From Sipunculus nudus (taxonomy: Eukaryota; Annelida; Sipuncula; Golfingiida; Sipunculidae), in NCBI GenBank assembly GCA_026874595.1, contig CM049306.1:83912142-83976141 (forward strand): DNA of 64,000 nt, in the 5' to 3' direction. Below, piece by piece: positions 61,390-64,000 of this stretch. A model generated the notes under the pieces. That model was not told where the DNA came from. It did not search any database and saw nothing but the letters and a program-made list of their open reading frames with translations. The position numbers and the translations under genes are program-made. The number at the start of each line of letters is the position of its first letter. Position 1 is the first letter of the stretch.

Positions 61390-62525
61390 GTAGATACAGG
61401 TAAAAACAGGTAAATCTCTACTACCTGTATTTCCACTCACTGGTATATAACCAAAGTGACCCCTTCATCCTGTTCAGGTAACCCATTAACCATTTGATAA
61501 AAAAATGGAAATGTAAGGATTTTTTTCACTCTAAGGTAATTATTAATTAAAGGTAAGAAAAGGGTAAATGATTTGGTTTAATAATAGAAAGGGAACCTCC
61601 GACGAACCAGAATGTGCAAGTAAAATTGGATTTTACTGTTGAAATCAAATATTTTTCACCTGAAAAGCTTGCTGACCCAAGAAGCACATTCTATGACTCT
61701 ATTAACATATAACACATACCTTTACCTGTACAGGTAAGTAAAGGTAAGTAAAGGTAAATTATTTTTTTTCTGAATGTGTACGCAAACACCTCGTTCATCA
61801 TTATAGTTACTATATAAATTAATACCTTATCTATTTATTGACTGTATAATTCATTTTGATATAAGAACAGGTGCTTTTAAGTACAGTAATTAAGTTACCT
61901 ATGTGAATACCTTTGTTCTTCAACTGATCTAATTACCTGTGGCAGTGACAAAATCATGCTGAATGGTGGCTGAGAAGAATATGGATAAATAAGTGTCAAC
62001 TATGTAAAACCATTATTTTTTTTATTTTTCACATATATCAAACATAAATTGATAATTTTGGTTATGGTTACACATAAAAATATACTCACCTGTACAGGTG
62101 AGTTCAGGTAAATATAGGTAAATTATTTTTTAATGAAGTATATATTTATACATGTATAAATACCTGTATAAATATACTCACCATCACAATTTAGATCAGT
62201 TAAATAAAGGTAAATTCTCGTTTTTTTTAAAATTAAATTATATATTTAAACTTGTTATAAGGGACATCGCAATAAAAACTATTTACTTTTGTGCAATGTT
62301 CAAAATGTATAATTTATGGGTGTACAAAGCACTAATTATCTGGTTTCCTGTGATATACCTTTTTATGTCAAATAAATATATTTTAACATGTGCAGGCAAA
62401 AAGAAAATCGCTGATGGATTTTAAATAAAAATCTGGAAAATTGTGTCTACTCTGGTTGTTTAGTTGGTCTGTCGCGTAAAAATCACAGGTAAAAATCCAG
62501 GTGCGACAGGTAAACAGGTGTGCAC
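61390..62525. repeat. Dispersed AGGTAA/TTACCT motif cluster
   Basis: About thirteen AGGTAA on the + strand and several TTACCT occur in 1.1 kb, often as ACAGGTAA. Two are head-to-head pairs (TTACCTGTACAGGTAA at 61721 and CACCTGTACAGGTG at 62087). Spacing is irregular, so this is not a simple satellite. Confidence 0.7.
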
Positions 62526-64000
62526 TTTGTTTGATCAAAGATTAGCCTAAATAAACGTTGATATATCCAAATCTTTCTCATTCGAAACAGTGTTGATGTA
62601 CTAAAATGAGAAATAAAAAAATAAAAAGTACCCGCCCCTCCACGGCTGACGGTGTTTGAGCGATAATGAGTGAATTTAGCAATATGTAGCACACAAGGTA
62701 CATTAATGAGGCGGTTTTGCAGACTTCAGTCGCAGGATTATCATATCATGTCAATATAACGGAAAAAAATAAAAATAAATAAAACATTTACTGGGCAATT
62801 AAGATGCAAGATGACACGTCTGGGTTTTTTTCTTGAAAGGTCAAAAATTAATCTACCGCGTCATCCCTCAGCCAACGGTGACGCACTGACGCTGCAAACT
62901 TTTCTCACCCAATCGGATTCACGTGATATGGTCTGGCGTGTTTATTTTGAAAAGTTCACGTGACTTAGGACCTACACACGCGTACTCGCAAATAAAAAGC
63001 TGTTAAAGCATTGTTAAAGCACTATTAAAGCATTAAAAAAGCTGGGAAAACTAAGCTGGGGAAGTTTCTTGCAAGTCCTCAAAAAGAACTTGTTTGCTTG
63101 AAATTTTTTTTTCGTGTTTGACAGCGCCATCTATTGAGAGCTTTGCAAGATGGTTAGAAAAGTGTGTGTGTGTAAGCAAGGTCCTCGATAATATATTTAA
63201 AGGTTATCCAACCTGTTTAGTGGTACCATATTTTATTTTGAGCATGAGATGTTAGAATTAGAACCTTATATTACCATGGATTCCAGGAGTAAACAGGAAA
63301 CAAAAAAACTAATAGATTTTATCTACATGATAGGTATACCCATTGATCTGTCAAGAAATACTTTGAGCAGCTTGGTTCTAAAGTTTATAATATACACAAA
63401 ACGTTTTACATGATAAAATAATTAATTTGTCCATCCAATGTAAATATATGTAAATATTGTTTATAGTTTGTATTTTGTGCTTTGCACTTTTTGTGTCGAG
63501 AGAGCATGTTACATCATTATATTGTTAGATTTTTTATTGATTTCTTTCTAATCGTTTTGCTCTTTTCTTGTTTCATTTTGGTGAAGATTATATATTTACA
63601 CAGAATTAAAACATTTAATCTAAACATATTATATCTTCAAAAATGTTATGTACTTTTACTTGAACCGTGATGTCATATATTTTGTGTTTATATATATATT
63701 TACACGAAAGCATTATATTAGCCTGAGTAGCTACTTTTGTAATCCTGTTATAAATAAATATGTTTAAACCAAGTGTGCTTGATAAGCTGATAGTACAAGG
63801 GCGAGCGCAGGATTTTAGCATGGGGGGGGGGGGGGGGGCTCACCACCGCAAAATGTCTGAGGCCCCCCCCCCCTTCGGCCGAGACAGTCGGCAGTCGCGC
63901 TATTATTTATATACCCCCCCCCCCATCGGATGATAATTGTTTCAAATTACAATTTAAGCCACAGTTTCTACTGGTTTTTGCCTATGCATAGAGTTAGGCC
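62526..64000. other. Right end of window, no gene recognised
   Basis: AT-rich sequence. Poly-G at 63821-63838 and poly-C at 63864-63874 and 63915-63924 bracket a short GC-rich patch near the end. Confidence 0.5.

Noticed and set aside
1..64000. tRNA, rRNA or other structured RNA genes
   Set aside because: I looked for A/B-box tRNA signals and conserved rRNA stretches by eye and found none convincing; a covariance-model scan would settle it.

Overview
Animal nuclear DNA: two intron-rich protein genes on the + strand inside AT-rich, repeat-dense sequence. Exons are short, follow GT-AG rules and keep phase across introns of 0.3 to 12 kb. Many interspersed repeats carry GTCCGTC runs and end in a TGGCCCATGGGCCA palindrome followed by CTTGTT, a style common in bivalve genomes. 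A bivalve or other mollusc is the best guess; this is inferred from memory of such repeats and not proven here.

Left gene (3064-17726, 5' end outside the window or unrecognised): 12 exons encode the last 507 residues of a protein like CNBD2 (cyclic nucleotide-binding domain-containing protein 2). The first cyclic nucleotide-binding domain keeps the Glu and Arg of the phosphate cassette. The second is split by a long charged low-complexity insert and has lost both residues. Its 7-kb intron holds a 27-bp minisatellite, a 46-bp minisatellite of about 24 units, and a 783-bp solo LTR inserted into one 46-bp unit with a 4-bp target duplication.

Middle (17727-33887): no host gene recognised. It contains a 3.4-kb tandem-repeat element (family A) with a Helitron-like element (family B) nested in it, an inverted A copy, a MITE candidate, a possible pogo-like relic and long TA microsatellites.

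Right gene (33923-59045): nine coding exons give a complete 546-residue high-affinity choline transporter (SLC5A7/CHT1), the sodium-coupled carrier that recovers choline for acetylcholine synthesis. Its 12.3-kb intron 5 holds tandem-repeat elements (F, D, B), a foldback element and a 5'-truncated LINE with a 13-bp target duplication. Intron 7 starts with an in-frame 21-bp minisatellite.

Right end (59046-64000): no coding gene seen. It holds a long hairpin, a 1.1-kb cluster of AGGTAA motifs and G/C homopolymers.

The most unusual recurring signal is the palindrome GGTGGCGCCACC. It recurs, about once per unit, in the tandem arrays of at least three repeat families whose ends differ. It contains AGGTGGCGC on one or both strands, close to the CTCF core motif. 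The two genes have no evident functional link beyond being neighbours.
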